From: Mangrovimonas spongiae
GTDB taxonomy: Bacteria; Bacteroidota; Bacteroidia; Flavobacteriales; Flavobacteriaceae
Reading direction: 5' to 3'
DNA: 64,000 nucleotides
Assembly (NCBI RefSeq): GCF_003944795.1
Contig: NZ_RWBG01000005.1
Location: forward strand, 186,001-250,000
Shown: positions 1 to 9,069 of the stretch, piece after piece
Numbering within the stretch: the stretch's first letter is position 1
Layout: every line of letters begins with the position of its first letter
Translations under genes and position numbers: made by a program
Notes under the pieces: generated by a model
Told to the model about the DNA's origin: nothing
What the model saw: the letters and a program-made list of their open reading frames with translations, nothing else
Database searches by the model: none

Positions 1-514
1 GACCCAAATGTTTTTTGTTAACTACGACATTCATACCAAATTCGCTTGGATGTGAGATAATAATATCAACTTCATCAAATTTTTCTACAGTTAAATTTGT
101 GTTATCTAAAAAATGGTTTGTTTTACTAGAGGCTGCTAATCTATTGGTTTCTTCATCTAAATAACAATATACAAAATACCATAAACCAGGCGTCATTTTA
201 AAGGCTTGTTCCTTAAACGGACAAAACAATTCTTTAACCATTCCCCAGTCTAAAAAAGCACCATATTTATTGACTTCGTTACAACGTAATAATGCAAAAT
301 CGCCTTTTTTTATATAGGGTTTATCGGTTGTAGCAACAGGACGTTCTTCATTATCTAAATACACGAAAACTTCTATGTGATCTCCTATATTAAACTCTTT
401 AGGAACATATCTGTTTGGTAACAGAATTTCATTATCGTCTTGATCGCCAAGAAATAATCCTGGCTCTCTTTCTCTTAGTATTTCTAATGTATTGTATTCT
501 CCTAAATTTATCAT
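1..514 (-). CDS. S1-type RNA-binding protein, CvfB/YitL family (3' end outside window)
   Basis: The reading frame starts at 514 and runs off the left edge, so about 171 residues are visible. It begins MINLGEYNTLEIL and contains the tandem OB-fold/S1-like segments of the CvfB family: an N-terminal domain (about 1-65) and a second S1 domain around residues 70-130 with the motif GAFLDWGMVKELFCPF. Family members bind RNA; CvfB of Firmicutes affects virulence regulation, but no role is established in Bacteroidota. A TACCTTTG -7-like element ends only four bases upstream of the ATG, so the mRNA may have almost no leader. The C-terminal winged-helix part cannot be seen. Confidence 0.85.
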   Translation of the reverse strand, partial: MINLGEYNTLEILREREPGLFLGDQDDNEILLPNRYVPKEFNIGDHIEVFVYLDNEERPVATTDKPYIKKGDFALLRCNEVNKYGAFLDWGMVKELFCPFKEQAFKMTPGLWYFVYCYLDEETNRLAASSKTNHFLDNTNLTVEKFDEVDIIISHPSEFGMNVVVNKKHLG

Positions 515-518
515 GATG

Positions 519-526
519 CAAAGGTA
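519..526 (-). promoter_or_regulatory. -7 promoter element TACCTTTG of the S1 protein gene
   Basis: On the minus strand TACCTTTG matches the Bacteroidota -7 consensus TAnnTTTG exactly and is followed by CATC and then the ATG at 514. No clear -33 TTG was found. The spacing would place transcription start at or next to the start codon. Confidence 0.45.
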
Positions 527-576
527 ATCTTATTTCCTGAATTTAATACTAGTAGAAAGCTTTACAATACTACATT

Positions 577-1368
577 TTATTTAAAGTCTAATTTATTTAA
601 AATTAAACCAGAGGCTGGAGCAATGTAGTAGTAAGGTGTTTCGCTGGGGGTTTTAAGAGACTTTTTAATATAGTCCAAAGTTATATCGCCTTTGCCTAAT
701 CTTATTAAGGCTCCCATCATAAGTCTTATTTGATTTCGCCCAAACCCTTCGCCTTGTACTCGCAACATATAGGTTTTTTTTGGAAAAAAATTGGCGGTGT
801 ATGCTGTATTTTCAACTATCTCGCAAGTAAAAATAGTTCGTTCGTACTTACCCTCTCCTGTAGCTTTATAACAATAGTCTTTAAAGTTATGAGAGCCTTC
901 AAACAACTTGGCGCCTTTCACCATAATGTCTATATCAAGCTTATCTAAGATAGTCGTTAAAATTGACGCACAAAATGGGTGACATTTTTCACCATGAGCA
1001 AAAAGATAAATATATTCTTTAACCTTAGGGTGCTGTATAATATTAAACTTGTTATCTACTTCTGTTATAGATAATGCTCTTATGTCTTGTGGTAAATTAT
1101 AGTTAAACCACTCCAAGAACTCCGTATGGTTTTCTATTTCATGCTCTAAAAACAACTCAAACGCTGTTTCGTTAGCCGATACCATTGCGTCTGTCCTTCC
1201 TGAGGTTAGTGTTTTAAATGGTTTTCCTTCTAGAACATATTTAAATGTTCTATCTATCATTAAATGCAACGTTTTTAAATTAGGTTGTTTTTGCCAACCA
1301 TGAAAACGATACCCTAAATACTGGATTTTGAAAACGTAATAATATTTTTTAGGTGCGAATGCTGACAT
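577..1368 (-). CDS. TruA-like tRNA pseudouridine synthase, divergent active-site motif
   Basis: A 263-residue protein of the TruA family, which isomerises uridines in the tRNA anticodon stem-loop. The N-terminal strand IQYLGYRFHGWQKQPN and the catalytic motif SGRTDAMVSA (residues 56-65, Asp60) are present. The usual motif is GRTDAGVHA, so the catalytic Arg-Thr-Asp is kept but the Gly and His after it are replaced by Met and Ser. The later motif GEGFGRNQIRLMMGAL also matches the family. Flavobacteria commonly carry a second, canonical TruA, so this may be a paralogue with a different target; that is inference. Monocistronic, with a TACTTTCG element 17 bases upstream of the start. Confidence 0.82.
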   Translation of the reverse strand: MSAFAPKKYYYVFKIQYLGYRFHGWQKQPNLKTLHLMIDRTFKYVLEGKPFKTLTSGRTDAMVSANETAFELFLEHEIENHTEFLEWFNYNLPQDIRALSITEVDNKFNIIQHPKVKEYIYLFAHGEKCHPFCASILTTILDKLDIDIMVKGAKLFEGSHNFKDYCYKATGEGKYERTIFTCEIVENTAYTANFFPKKTYMLRVQGEGFGRNQIRLMMGALIRLGKGDITLDYIKKSLKTPSETPYYYIAPASGLILNKLDFK

Positions 1369-1384
1369 GATAATTTCTAATGGC

Positions 1385-1392
1385 CGAAAGTA
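1385..1392 (-). promoter_or_regulatory. -7-like promoter element TACTTTCG for the truA-like gene
   Basis: The minus strand reads TACTTTCG, one mismatch from TAnnTTTG, with the start codon 17 bases downstream at 1368. No -33 element was identified. Confidence 0.3.
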
Positions 1393-1459
1393 GCTTTTTT
1401 TAATTATATGGCAAATTTTTCCTAACTTGTACTGTAACTAACCAATTAAAATTAATTTT

Positions 1460-1882
1460 ATGACAACAGAATCAACTACAAAAAAGCCCCCCATTTGGTA
1501 TTGGGTTATAGCCGTTATTGCTCTTATATGGAATGCTATGGGGGTTATGCAATATTTAGGACAAGCTTATAATACCGAAGCTTGGAGAAGCGGTTATACT
1601 GAAGAACAACTTAATATAATTAACAGCATGCCTGCTTGGTACACAGCAGTATTTGCTATTGCTGTTTTTAGTGGTGTTTTAGGATGTTTAGCACTTTTTA
1701 TAAGAAAAATGATTGCTAAATTATTATTCTGGGTATCCTTGTTGGCTGTACTTATCCAAATGGGATATTCGTTTGCCGAAGGCCATTTAGACAATATGGG
1801 AATGACCACAGCTATTGTAGTTTTTGCTGTTTTCTTGGTTTGGTTTTCTCAATACGCTTCAAAAAAACAATGGATTTCCTAA
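1460..1882 (+). CDS. small four-helix membrane protein, function unknown
   Basis: This 140-residue protein has four predicted transmembrane helices (about residues 13-33, 61-82, 86-106 and 114-131) and a short basic C-terminus. I recognise it as a small bacterial integral membrane family (pattern PIWYWVIAVIALIWNAMGV followed by YLGQAY); homologues are sometimes labelled 'sugar transporter' without evidence. There is no enzymatic motif. It is transcribed alone, divergent from the truA-like gene and convergent with hisIE, and is followed by a strong intrinsic terminator. Confidence 0.75.
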   Translation: MTTESTTKKPPIWYWVIAVIALIWNAMGVMQYLGQAYNTEAWRSGYTEEQLNIINSMPAWYTAVFAIAVFSGVLGCLALFIRKMIAKLLFWVSLLAVLIQMGYSFAEGHLDNMGMTTAIVVFAVFLVWFSQYASKKQWIS

Positions 1883-1905
1883 GGAATATTTATACAATGT
1901 AACTG

Positions 1906-1938
1906 AAGGCATTAGACAAGCTCTAATGCCTTTTTTTT
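1906..1938 (+). terminator. intrinsic terminator after the small membrane protein gene
   Basis: An 11-bp perfect stem AAGGCATTAGA/TCTAATGCCTT (1906-1916 and 1922-1932) with a 5-base loop is followed by eight T residues (1931-1938). The right arm overlaps the last codons and stop codon (1923-1925) of the convergent hisIE gene. There is no A-run on the left, so it acts for the plus strand only. Confidence 0.9.
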
Positions 1939-2519
1939 AGTATATTAACAACATCGTTGATACTAAATCCTTTGGCTTGTAATAGTATTAAGTAATGAAA
2001 TAATAGATCGGCTGTTTCGTTTAAAAACAGATTATCATTACTATCTTTAGCTTCAATAATAACTTCAACAGCTTCTTCCCCTACTTTTTGAGCTATTTTA
2101 TTTATTCCTTTTGAAAATAGTGAAGCCACATAAGATTGATTTGAATCGCTGTTTTCTATTCTGTTTGTTATAATTGTTTCTAATTTAGAGATAAACCCAT
2201 AAGATGATATGTTACTTTCTCCCCAACATGTATCACTACCTTTATGGCAAACTGTGCCTGTTGGTTTTACCTGAATTAATAATGTGTCATTATCGCAATC
2301 ACTTTTAATATTTACAAGCTTTAAATAGTGTCCACTTTCTTCACCTTTAGTCCATAAACGCTGTTTCGATCTACTATAGAAGGTAACCACTTTAGTTTTT
2401 ATGGTTTTTTTATAAGCTTCCTCATTCATATAGCCCAGCATTAGAACTGTTTTGGTTTCAGAGTCTTGAATAATTACTGGAACAAGGCCATCTATATTTT
2501 TTTTAAAATTTATTTTCAT
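1923..2519 (-). CDS. hisIE: bifunctional phosphoribosyl-AMP cyclohydrolase / phosphoribosyl-ATP pyrophosphatase
   Basis: A 198-residue fusion catalysing steps 2 and 3 of histidine synthesis. HisI occupies about residues 1-105, with MLGYMNEEAY, the WTKGEESGH segment and the Zn/Mg ligands CDNDTLL and CHKGSDTCW. HisE follows (about 112-198) with the MazG-like helices VGEEAVEVIIEAKD and ETADLLFHYLILL. It is the last gene of the operon; its ATG overlaps the hisF stop by one base at 2519, implying translational coupling. Length matches other fused HisIE proteins. Confidence 0.97.
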   Translation of the reverse strand: MKINFKKNIDGLVPVIIQDSETKTVLMLGYMNEEAYKKTIKTKVVTFYSRSKQRLWTKGEESGHYLKLVNIKSDCDNDTLLIQVKPTGTVCHKGSDTCWGESNISSYGFISKLETIITNRIENSDSNQSYVASLFSKGINKIAQKVGEEAVEVIIEAKDSNDNLFLNETADLLFHYLILLQAKGFSINDVVNILKKRH

Positions 2520-3274
2520 TAGAGTCGTACTTCTATTTGTTGTTGTTTTAATGTTTTCTTTAAATCGACAATGTTTATTTCACCAAAATGAAACACGCTA
2601 GCAGCTAAAGCCGCATCGGCTTTTCCTTGTTTAAACACATCTATGAAATGTTGTTGTTTTCCTGCCCCACCTGATGCAATAACTGGAATATTTAATTCTG
2701 AAGACAATTTAGCAAGGACGTCATTTGCAAAACCATTTTTAGTGCCATCATGATTCATTGAAGTAAATAATATTTCTCCTGCTCCTCGAGACTCAACCTC
2801 TTTGGCCCAATCAAATACATCTATTTTTGTTGGGATACTGCCACCAGCTAAATGTACGTTCCAAGAGCTATTAATCTTCTTAGCATCAATGGCAACAACT
2901 ACACACTGACTTCCATACTTATTAGCTAAATTATTAATCAACTCTGGACGCTTAACTGCAGATGAGTTAATTGATATTTTGTCTGCACCATTATTTAAAA
3001 GAATATATACATCTTCTACAGAGGAAATTCCCCCACCAACAGTAAAGGGAATATTTACTTGTTCTGCAACTTTTAAAACCATTTCTCTAGTGGTTTTTCT
3101 GGCTTCTTTAGTTGCCGAAATATCTAAAAAAACAAGTTCGTCTGCACCTTTTTTAGCGTATTGTTTTGCTAATTCAACGGGATCACCAGCATCTCTAAGA
3201 TTCACAAAATTAATACCTTTTACAGTCCGTCCATCTTTAATATCTAAACAAGGAATTATACGTTTTGTCAGCAT
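2519..3274 (-). CDS. hisF: imidazole glycerol phosphate synthase, cyclase subunit HisF
   Basis: A 251-residue (beta/alpha)8 barrel that works with HisH to make imidazole glycerol phosphate and AICAR. It starts [20 protein letters not shown], with the catalytic Asp of CLDIKDG and a second catalytic Asp in VVVAIDAKK; phosphate-binding loops VGGGI and ASGGAG are present. It lies one base from hisA and overlaps hisIE by one base. Length and residues are normal for the family. Confidence 0.98.
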   Translation of the reverse strand: MLTKRIIPCLDIKDGRTVKGINFVNLRDAGDPVELAKQYAKKGADELVFLDISATKEARKTTREMVLKVAEQVNIPFTVGGGISSVEDVYILLNNGADKISINSSAVKRPELINNLANKYGSQCVVVAIDAKKINSSWNVHLAGGSIPTKIDVFDWAKEVESRGAGEILFTSMNHDGTKNGFANDVLAKLSSELNIPVIASGGAGKQQHFIDVFKQGKADAALAASVFHFGEINIVDLKKTLKQQQIEVRL

Positions 3275-3275
3275 C

Positions 3276-3998
3276 TTAAATAAATTTTTCTAATTCTTTT
3301 AATGTGATTTTATTTTCATACAAAGCCTTTCCTATAATAACACCTTCACAACCTATGTTTTTTAGTATATGTAATTCATTAATATTAGACACCCCGCCTG
3401 ACGCTATTAGTTTTATAGGATTATCATTACATTTTGAAATAATGTTTCTATATAAGTCTAACGATGGTCCTTCCAGCATACCGTCTTTAGAAATATCTGT
3501 ACAAATCACATATTGAATTCCTTTTTTCTGATAATTTTTTATAAATGGAATAAGAGCTAAATTACTTTGTTCTTGCCAACCATTAGTGGCAATTTTTTCA
3601 TCTTTACAATCGGCACCAAGAATAATTTTATTTTGACCATATTTACGAATCCAGTTATCAAAAACGTTAGGACTTTTAACTGCTATACTCCCACCTGTAA
3701 CTTGTTTTGCACCAGAACTAAAAGCTATATACAAATCCTCATCAGATTTTAAGCCGCCACCAAAATCTATACTTAAATTTGTTTCAGTTGCAATTTGTTC
3801 TAATATGTTATAATTAATAATTCGGTTGGATTTAGCACCATCTAAATCGACTAAATGAATGTGTTTAACACCAACACTTTCAAAGTGTTTAGCAACTTCT
3901 AAAGGGTTTTCATTATATATTTTTTTAGTATTGTAATTGCCTTTTGTTAATCTTACACATTTACCATTTATAATATCTATTGCAGGTATGATACGCAT
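3276..3998 (-). CDS. hisA: ProFAR isomerase HisA
   Basis: A 240-residue barrel enzyme, 1-(5-phosphoribosyl)-5-[(5-phosphoribosylamino)methylideneamino]imidazole-4-carboxamide isomerase. The start [20 protein letters not shown] gives the catalytic Asp of AIDI and the KCVRL motif; the second catalytic Asp is in [22 protein letters not shown] and ASGGVSN are the phosphate loops. The gene sits between hisH (10-base gap) and hisF (1-base gap). Confidence 0.98.
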   Translation of the reverse strand: MRIIPAIDIINGKCVRLTKGNYNTKKIYNENPLEVAKHFESVGVKHIHLVDLDGAKSNRIINYNILEQIATETNLSIDFGGGLKSDEDLYIAFSSGAKQVTGGSIAVKSPNVFDNWIRKYGQNKIILGADCKDEKIATNGWQEQSNLALIPFIKNYQKKGIQYVICTDISKDGMLEGPSLDLYRNIISKCNDNPIKLIASGGVSNINELHILKNIGCEGVIIGKALYENKITLKELEKFI

Positions 3999-4008
3999 AT
4001 CTTTCTTT

Positions 4009-4590
4009 TTAAATTTCTATAAAGTTTTTTAAAATCTGTTCGCCTAAATCACCACTTTTTTCTGGATGAAATTGAACTCCATAAAAATTTTTTTTTTGCA
4101 AAGCCGACGTATATTCTAGTCCATAATCTGTCTTTGAAATGGTTTCATCACAGATTTCAGCATAATAGCTATGTACCAAATACATGTATGATTTTTCAGG
4201 AATTCCAACAAATACGTCAGATTTCAAATCTTTAATAACATTCCATCCTACTTGCGGAACTTTTACACGAGTATCAAATTTTTTCACTTTTACATCAAAA
4301 ATACCTAGTCCATGAGTACTTCCTTCCTCTGTGTATTTACACAGCAACTGCATTCCTAAGCAGATGCCTAAAACAGGTTGTTGTAGGTTTGGTATTAATC
4401 TGTCCAAACTAGAGTGTTGTAACATGTTCATTGCGCTACTAGCCTCTCCTACACCAGGAAAAATAACTTTATCGGCTTTTAGAATGGTGGATTTGCTACT
4501 TGTTAATTCTGTGTTTATGCCTAAACGCTGAAATGCAAATTGTATACTTTTAATATTTCCTGCTCCGTAATCTATAATAACAACTTTCAT
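4009..4590 (-). CDS. hisH: imidazole glycerol phosphate synthase, glutaminase subunit HisH
   Basis: A 193-residue class I glutamine amidotransferase that supplies ammonia to HisF. The triad is visible: Cys77 in [10 protein letters not shown], His175 and Glu177 in QFHPEKSG. The oxyanion strand PGVGEA is present near residue 45. The start ATG overlaps the hisB stop by one base at 4590. Length is typical. Confidence 0.98.
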   Translation of the reverse strand: MKVVIIDYGAGNIKSIQFAFQRLGINTELTSSKSTILKADKVIFPGVGEASSAMNMLQHSSLDRLIPNLQQPVLGICLGMQLLCKYTEEGSTHGLGIFDVKVKKFDTRVKVPQVGWNVIKDLKSDVFVGIPEKSYMYLVHSYYAEICDETISKTDYGLEYTSALQKKNFYGVQFHPEKSGDLGEQILKNFIEI

Positions 4591-5726
4591 TATAAAACCC
4601 CTTTTGTTGATGGTAACATCATATTTTCGGCATCTCGTTTTATAGCCATTTTAATAGCTTTAGCAAAAGCTTTAAAAATGGCTTCAATTTTATGGTGCTC
4701 GTTAATTCCTTCTGCTTTAATATTCAAATTACATTTAGCACCATCAGTAAACGATTTAAAAAAATGATAAAACATTTCTGTAGGCATTTTTCCTATCATT
4801 TCACGTTTAAAATTGGCATTCCATACTAACCAATTTCTGCCACCAAAATCGATAGCTACTTGAGCTAAACAGTCATCCATTGGTAAACAAAACCCATAAC
4901 GTTCAATACCTAATTTATACCCCAAAGCCTTATTAAAAGCGTTTCCTAAAGCAATCGCTGTATCCTCAATAGTGTGATGTTCATCAACCTCTAAATCGCC
5001 ATTAACTTTAATGTCTAAATCTACTTGACTATGACGTGAAATTTGATCTAACATATGATTAAAAAAAGCTATTCCTGTATTTATGTTACTCTTTGCTGTT
5101 CCATCAAGATTTAATTGAATTGCTACTTGTGTTTCGTTAGTATTTCTTACTATAGTAGCTGTTCTATCGGTTAGTTTTAAAAACTCGTAAATTTCTTGCC
5201 AGTTTTTGGTTTCTAATGCTATATAAGGATTTAACTCCTCTCGTTTTACCGTAATTTCCTCACTTCCTAAATATGATTGGTTATTAATAAAAATACCTTT
5301 TGCGTTTAAGTTTTTGGCTAGTTGAATATCGGTTAAGCGATCTCCTATTACAAATGAGTTTTTTAAATCATACTTCTCGGAAAAATACGTGGTTAATAAG
5401 CCTGTATTTGGCTTTCTTGTTGGGGCATTATCTTTTGCAAAAGTTCGGTCAATAATCTCCTCTTTAAAAACGATTCCTTCGGCTTTAAAGGTTTTCATTA
5501 TAAAATTATGCACTGGCCAAAATGTATTTTCTGGAAAAGCTACTGTGCCTAACCCATCTTGATTAGTTATCATAACCAATTCATAATCTAACTCGTTTGT
5601 TATTTTGCTTAAATACTGAAATACTTTTGGATAAAATTCTAGCTTTTCAAAAGCATCTATTTGTTCATCTTTAGGCTCTTTTATTAATGTGCCATCTCTA
5701 TCTATAAATAATACTTTCTGCGCCAT
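4590..5726 (-). CDS. hisB: bifunctional histidinol-phosphatase / imidazoleglycerol-phosphate dehydratase
   Basis: A 378-residue fusion. The N-terminal HAD phosphatase domain (about 1-170) has the nucleophile motif FIDRDGTLI (Asp9, Asp11) and the later [13 protein letters not shown]. The C-terminal dehydratase domain (about 187-378) has the two Mn-binding repeats [12 protein letters not shown] and [15 protein letters not shown]. The bifunctional form occurs in enterobacteria and many Bacteroidota. It overlaps hisH and hisC by one base each. Confidence 0.98.
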   Translation of the reverse strand: MAQKVLFIDRDGTLIKEPKDEQIDAFEKLEFYPKVFQYLSKITNELDYELVMITNQDGLGTVAFPENTFWPVHNFIMKTFKAEGIVFKEEIIDRTFAKDNAPTRKPNTGLLTTYFSEKYDLKNSFVIGDRLTDIQLAKNLNAKGIFINNQSYLGSEEITVKREELNPYIALETKNWQEIYEFLKLTDRTATIVRNTNETQVAIQLNLDGTAKSNINTGIAFFNHMLDQISRHSQVDLDIKVNGDLEVDEHHTIEDTAIALGNAFNKALGYKLGIERYGFCLPMDDCLAQVAIDFGGRNWLVWNANFKREMIGKMPTEMFYHFFKSFTDGAKCNLNIKAEGINEHHKIEAIFKAFAKAIKMAIKRDAENMMLPSTKGVL

Positions 5727-6772
5727 TATAGTGTTTTTAAGGTGTTGATTAATACGGTATTTTCACGGCTAGTTCCTATAGTGAAACGCAAGCAGTTCTT
5801 ACAGCCAAATTGAGATGTTCGGTTTCGTACAACAATTCCTTTATTAATTAGTTGCTGGTATCTTTTTGTAGCATTGTCCACCTTAACTAAAATAAAGTTT
5901 GTTTCTGTTGGAAAAACTTGCTTTACAAATGAGATCTCTTTTAAAGCTGTTTTTAAAAGTTCTCTTTGTTTTATTATAATTTGAATTCTGCTTTTTATCT
6001 TCTCTGTTTTTTGTAGTTGCTGCAAAGCATATTGTTGAGTTAGCGTATTAACATTATATGGCAATTTTATCTTATTTAAGATATTAACAATTGTTTTTGA
6101 TGCATAGCATACTCCCAGCCTAATTCCAGCCATACCAAAAGCTTTTGATAATGTTTGCGTAATTACTAGATTAGGGAAATGATCTAATCTATTTAACCAG
6201 CTTTCCTGAGTTGAAAAATCGATATATGCTTCATCAAGAACAACAATCCCATTAAAACTGTTAAGTAATAATTCAATGTCCTTTGATTTAAAATGATTTC
6301 CAGATGGATTATTAGGCGAACAGAGAAATAATATTTTTGTATTGTTTGTTGTAGCGTTTAAAATATTTTCTACTTGTAATTGAAACTTATCATCAAGTGG
6401 TACTAAAGTACTTGACACATTATTTATGTTTGCCAACACTTGGTACATACCGTATGTTGGTGGTAAAATTATGATTTGGTCTTTCTTAGGTTCGCAAAAG
6501 GAACGAATTAATAAATCCAACACTTCGTCACTACCATTTCCTAAAAAGATATTATCAATATCAATATTTTTTAATTCTGAAAGGCATTCTTTTACTTTTA
6601 TTTGTTGTGGATCTGGGTAACGGTTTAATCCATTATTATAAGGGTTTTCGTTGGCATCTAAAAAAATCATATTGTTATTAAAACTCTTATATTCCTCTCT
6701 TGCAGAAGAATATGGTGTGACTAATTTTACCGATGGTCTTATTAAGTTTTCTATATTAAATGAGCGATTCAT
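5726..6772 (-). CDS. hisC: histidinol-phosphate aminotransferase
   Basis: A 348-residue fold type I PLP enzyme converting imidazole acetol phosphate and glutamate to histidinol phosphate. The Schiff-base lysine is Lys210 in [30 protein letters not shown] and LDEAYIDF are the substrate and PLP contacts, and RNRTSQFG and LRFTIGT close the active site. It starts two bases after hisD ends and shares one base with hisB. Confidence 0.97.
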   Translation of the reverse strand: MNRSFNIENLIRPSVKLVTPYSSAREEYKSFNNNMIFLDANENPYNNGLNRYPDPQQIKVKECLSELKNIDIDNIFLGNGSDEVLDLLIRSFCEPKKDQIIILPPTYGMYQVLANINNVSSTLVPLDDKFQLQVENILNATTNNTKILFLCSPNNPSGNHFKSKDIELLLNSFNGIVVLDEAYIDFSTQESWLNRLDHFPNLVITQTLSKAFGMAGIRLGVCYASKTIVNILNKIKLPYNVNTLTQQYALQQLQKTEKIKSRIQIIIKQRELLKTALKEISFVKQVFPTETNFILVKVDNATKRYQQLINKGIVVRNRTSQFGCKNCLRFTIGTSRENTVLINTLKTL

Positions 6773-6774
6773 TG

Positions 6775-8073
6775 TTATTTTTTGCTTGATTTTATTATAT
6801 CATTAAGTCTAATGGAAACAGCTTTTTTATGAGCTTGTAACCCTTCGGCATCTGCCATAATTTCTATGGTTTCACCTATATTTTTCAATCCTTTTTTAGT
6901 GATTTTTTGAAAGGTGATACTTTTTGTAAAACTATTTAAGTTTACTCCAGAGTACATTTTGCTAAACCCATTTGTTGGTAAAGTGTGGTTAGTGCCAGAA
7001 CCGTAATCACCAGCACTTTCAGGGGTGAAATTTCCTATAAAAATAGATCCTGCATTATTAATTTTATTAATAAATAACGCTTCATTTTTAGCACAAATTA
7101 TAAAGTGTTCTGGAGCATATTCATTAATCATTTTTAAAGCTATATCATCACTTTCTACTAAAATTAATTTTGAATTTTGTATCGCTTGTTCTGCAATAGA
7201 TTTCCTAGGCAACTCTTTAATTTGAATAGAAATTTCAGTTTTTACGCTTTCAATAAGAGATTCTGAAGTCGATATTAAAATTACCTGACTATCTACACCA
7301 TGTTCGGCTTGGCTAAGCAGGTCTGATGCCACATAAGAAGCCTTTGCAGAATCGTCGGCATATACCAACAACTCGCTTGGCCCAGCAGGCATGTCTATAG
7401 CTACACCATGTTTAATTGCCAATTGTTTCGCTATAGTAACAAATTGATTTCCCGGACCAAATATTTTATAAACCTGAGGTATTGTTTTGGTGCCAAATGT
7501 CATTCCAGCTATAGCTTGAATACCTCCTACTTTTATAATTTTTTTTACCCCACAAAGTTGAGCAGTAAATAAAATTTCTTTTGCTATATCTCCTTCTTTA
7601 TTTGGTGGCGTACAAATTACAATATCTTTGCAACCTGCTATTTTTGCTGGAATTGCTAACATTAATACCGTAGAAAATAATGGCGCTGTTCCTCCTGGAA
7701 TGTATAATCCTATTTTTTCTATAGGACGTTTTTCTTGCCAGCATCGAACTCCAGGTGAAGTTTCAATCTCTATTTTGGATGTTTTTTGAGCAGCATGAAA
7801 AGCTTCAATATTATCTTTAGCCATATATATAGCTGCTTTTAAGTTTTCTGATATTTTTTTACATGCATCATCAACTTCTTTCTTTGAAACTTTATAGTTC
7901 TTAAGCTCAACACCATCAAATATTGTTGTGTATTTTATTATTGCTTTGTCTCCTTGACGTTCTACATCATTAAAAATTTCATTAACAGTTTGTTCAATGT
8001 TATTAATAGTTTGGGTTGGTCGTTTTAAAATCTCGGACCAATCAGATGATTTAGGATTTATAATTGTTTTCAT
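6775..8073 (-). CDS. hisD: histidinol dehydrogenase
   Basis: The NAD-dependent, Zn-binding enzyme that oxidises histidinol to histidine in two steps. I place the start at 8073, giving 432 residues beginning MKTIINPKSSDW, because this ATG shares one base with the hisG stop (TAATG), the same arrangement as four other junctions in this operon. A longer in-frame start at 8100 would overlap hisG by 28 bases and add nine residues without family support. Motifs: FGPGNQFVTIAKQ, PAGPSELLVYAD, LSQAEHGVDSQV (Zn-ligand region), and GDYGSGTNHTLPT with the catalytic His. Confidence 0.97.
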   Translation of the reverse strand: MKTIINPKSSDWSEILKRPTQTINNIEQTVNEIFNDVERQGDKAIIKYTTIFDGVELKNYKVSKKEVDDACKKISENLKAAIYMAKDNIEAFHAAQKTSKIEIETSPGVRCWQEKRPIEKIGLYIPGGTAPLFSTVLMLAIPAKIAGCKDIVICTPPNKEGDIAKEILFTAQLCGVKKIIKVGGIQAIAGMTFGTKTIPQVYKIFGPGNQFVTIAKQLAIKHGVAIDMPAGPSELLVYADDSAKASYVASDLLSQAEHGVDSQVILISTSESLIESVKTEISIQIKELPRKSIAEQAIQNSKLILVESDDIALKMINEYAPEHFIICAKNEALFINKINNAGSIFIGNFTPESAGDYGSGTNHTLPTNGFSKMYSGVNLNSFTKSITFQKITKKGLKNIGETIEIMADAEGLQAHKKAVSIRLNDIIKSSKK

Positions 8074-8930
8074 TACAGTATCATATTTTCTATTGGACAA
8101 ACTAATATTCCTTCTGCGCCGTTTGCTTTAAGCTCATCTATAACTTCCCAAAATGTGTTTTTATTAATTACGGAGTGTAAAGAGCTCCATCCGCTTCTAG
8201 CTAATGGTATAATAGTAGGACTATTCATACCTGGAAGTATATTTATAATGTCTTTGATTTTTTCATTTGGGATATTTAATAGTACATATTTGTTTTGACG
8301 ACTTTTTAAAACCGATTGTATTCTAAACTGTAGTTTGCTTAGTATACTTTTTTGTATATTATGTATTTTAGGAGATACTGCTAAAACAGCTTCAGATTTT
8401 AATAAAACATCTACCTCTTTAAGATTATTTTTAAATAATGTATTTCCACTTGATACAATATCTACAATAGCATGAGCCAAACCTATATTTGGTGCAATTT
8501 CTACCGAACCATTAATAATGTGCAAATTGGCTGAAACATTATTTTTATTTAAAAATTTGGTTACAGTATTAGGGTAAGATGTTGCAATACGCTTACCTTG
8601 TAAGTCTTTGATACTTGAATATTGCTTGGTTTTGGGTATTGCGATAGATACTTTACATTTTGAAAAACCTAACTTTTCTATTACGGTAATATTATCTGCT
8701 TTTTCAAAAAGCACATTTTCACCAATAATTGCAGCATCAACAATACCGTCCTTTAGGTACTGAGGGATGTCGCCGTTACGTAAATAAAAAATTTCTAAAG
8801 GAAAATTGGCGGCCGAGGTTTTTAACTGGTCTTTACCATTATCTACAAAAACACCAATATCTTTTAGTATTTTCATAGAATCGTCATGTAACCTACCTGA
8901 TTTTTGTACAGCAATTTTTAATTTACTCAT
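8073..8930 (-). CDS. hisG: ATP phosphoribosyltransferase, long form with regulatory domain
   Basis: The first, committed enzyme of histidine synthesis. At 285 residues it is the long HisG form: a periplasmic-binding-like catalytic domain (about 1-210) with KIAVQKSGRLHDDSM and the PRPP loop VEIAPNIGLAHAIVDIV, then the C-terminal ACT-like domain (about 212-285) that mediates histidine feedback inhibition in this form, so no HisZ is needed. Its first codons (8917-8929) can form a 13-bp hairpin with upstream element 8950-8962 that would hide the start codon. It is the first structural gene after the His leader and attenuator. Confidence 0.97.
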   Translation of the reverse strand: MSKLKIAVQKSGRLHDDSMKILKDIGVFVDNGKDQLKTSAANFPLEIFYLRNGDIPQYLKDGIVDAAIIGENVLFEKADNITVIEKLGFSKCKVSIAIPKTKQYSSIKDLQGKRIATSYPNTVTKFLNKNNVSANLHIINGSVEIAPNIGLAHAIVDIVSSGNTLFKNNLKEVDVLLKSEAVLAVSPKIHNIQKSILSKLQFRIQSVLKSRQNKYVLLNIPNEKIKDIINILPGMNSPTIIPLARSGWSSLHSVINKNTFWEVIDELKANGAEGILVCPIENMIL

Positions 8931-8962
8931 TCTTAATGTTTATTGTGTTTGAGTAAATCAAA
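8917..8962 (-). promoter_or_regulatory. candidate start-codon-sequestering hairpin of hisG
   Basis: On the minus strand TTTGATTTACTCA (8962 down to 8950) can pair with TGAGTAAATTAAA (8929 down to 8917): 13 pairs, including one G-U. The second arm contains the UG of the hisG AUG and codons 2 to 4. The 20-base loop holds the presumed ribosome-binding region. Pairing is seen in the sequence; a role in translation is inference. Confidence 0.5.
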
Positions 8963-9014
8963 TGAAGGTTTATGGTATTATAGAAAACAAAAAACCCGTT
9001 TGATTTACTCAAAC
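8947..9014. repeat. 16-bp perfect inverted repeat: terminator core versus hisG upstream region
   Basis: GTTTGAGTAAATCAAA at 8947-8962 is the exact reverse complement of TTTGATTTACTCAAAC at 8999-9014, with 36 bases between. The right copy is the core of the his leader terminator. Each copy is itself a small hairpin, and the two loops (GTAAA and TTTAC) are complementary, so a kissing-loop or full duplex is possible. Confidence 0.85.
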
Positions 9015-9020
9015 GGGTTT
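8989..9020 (-). terminator. leader (attenuator) terminator of the histidine operon
   Basis: Read on the minus strand, a 12-bp perfect stem AAACCCGTTTGA / TCAAACGGGTTT with loop GTAAA is followed by a run of six T (8994-8989). It lies between the leader peptide (stop at 9055) and hisG (start at 8930), so transcription must pass it to reach the operon. The 5' arm can instead pair with the leader peptide's 3' codons. Confidence 0.93.
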
Positions 9021-9069
9021 CAATATATTTTACTTCAATTTAGTCAATACATTTTCAGCTCGCTTGAGT
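9007..9069 (-). promoter_or_regulatory. antiterminator pairing of the his leader
   Basis: On the minus strand ACTCAAGCG (9069-9061), inside the last codons of the leader peptide, can pair with CGTTTGAGT (9015-9007), the 5' arm and loop of the terminator: nine pairs with one G-U. A ribosome stalled at the His codons would leave this segment free and favour readthrough; a ribosome at the UGA stop (9057-9055) would cover it and let the terminator form. Geometry is seen; the mechanism follows the classical attenuation model. Confidence 0.72.

Noticed and set aside
730-948. Plus-strand ORF inside the truA-like gene
   Set aside because: It lies antisense to a conserved enzyme and has no promoter or recognisable domain.
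8073-8100. Longer hisD start at 8100
   Set aside because: It would overlap hisG by 28 bases. The ATG at 8073 forms the TAATG coupling seen at other junctions of this operon and gives the family's normal length.
8947-8963. Second terminator before hisG
   Set aside because: The local hairpin TTTGA/TCAAA is short and has no U-run after it, so it cannot be a terminator. It was kept only as an alternative pairing element.
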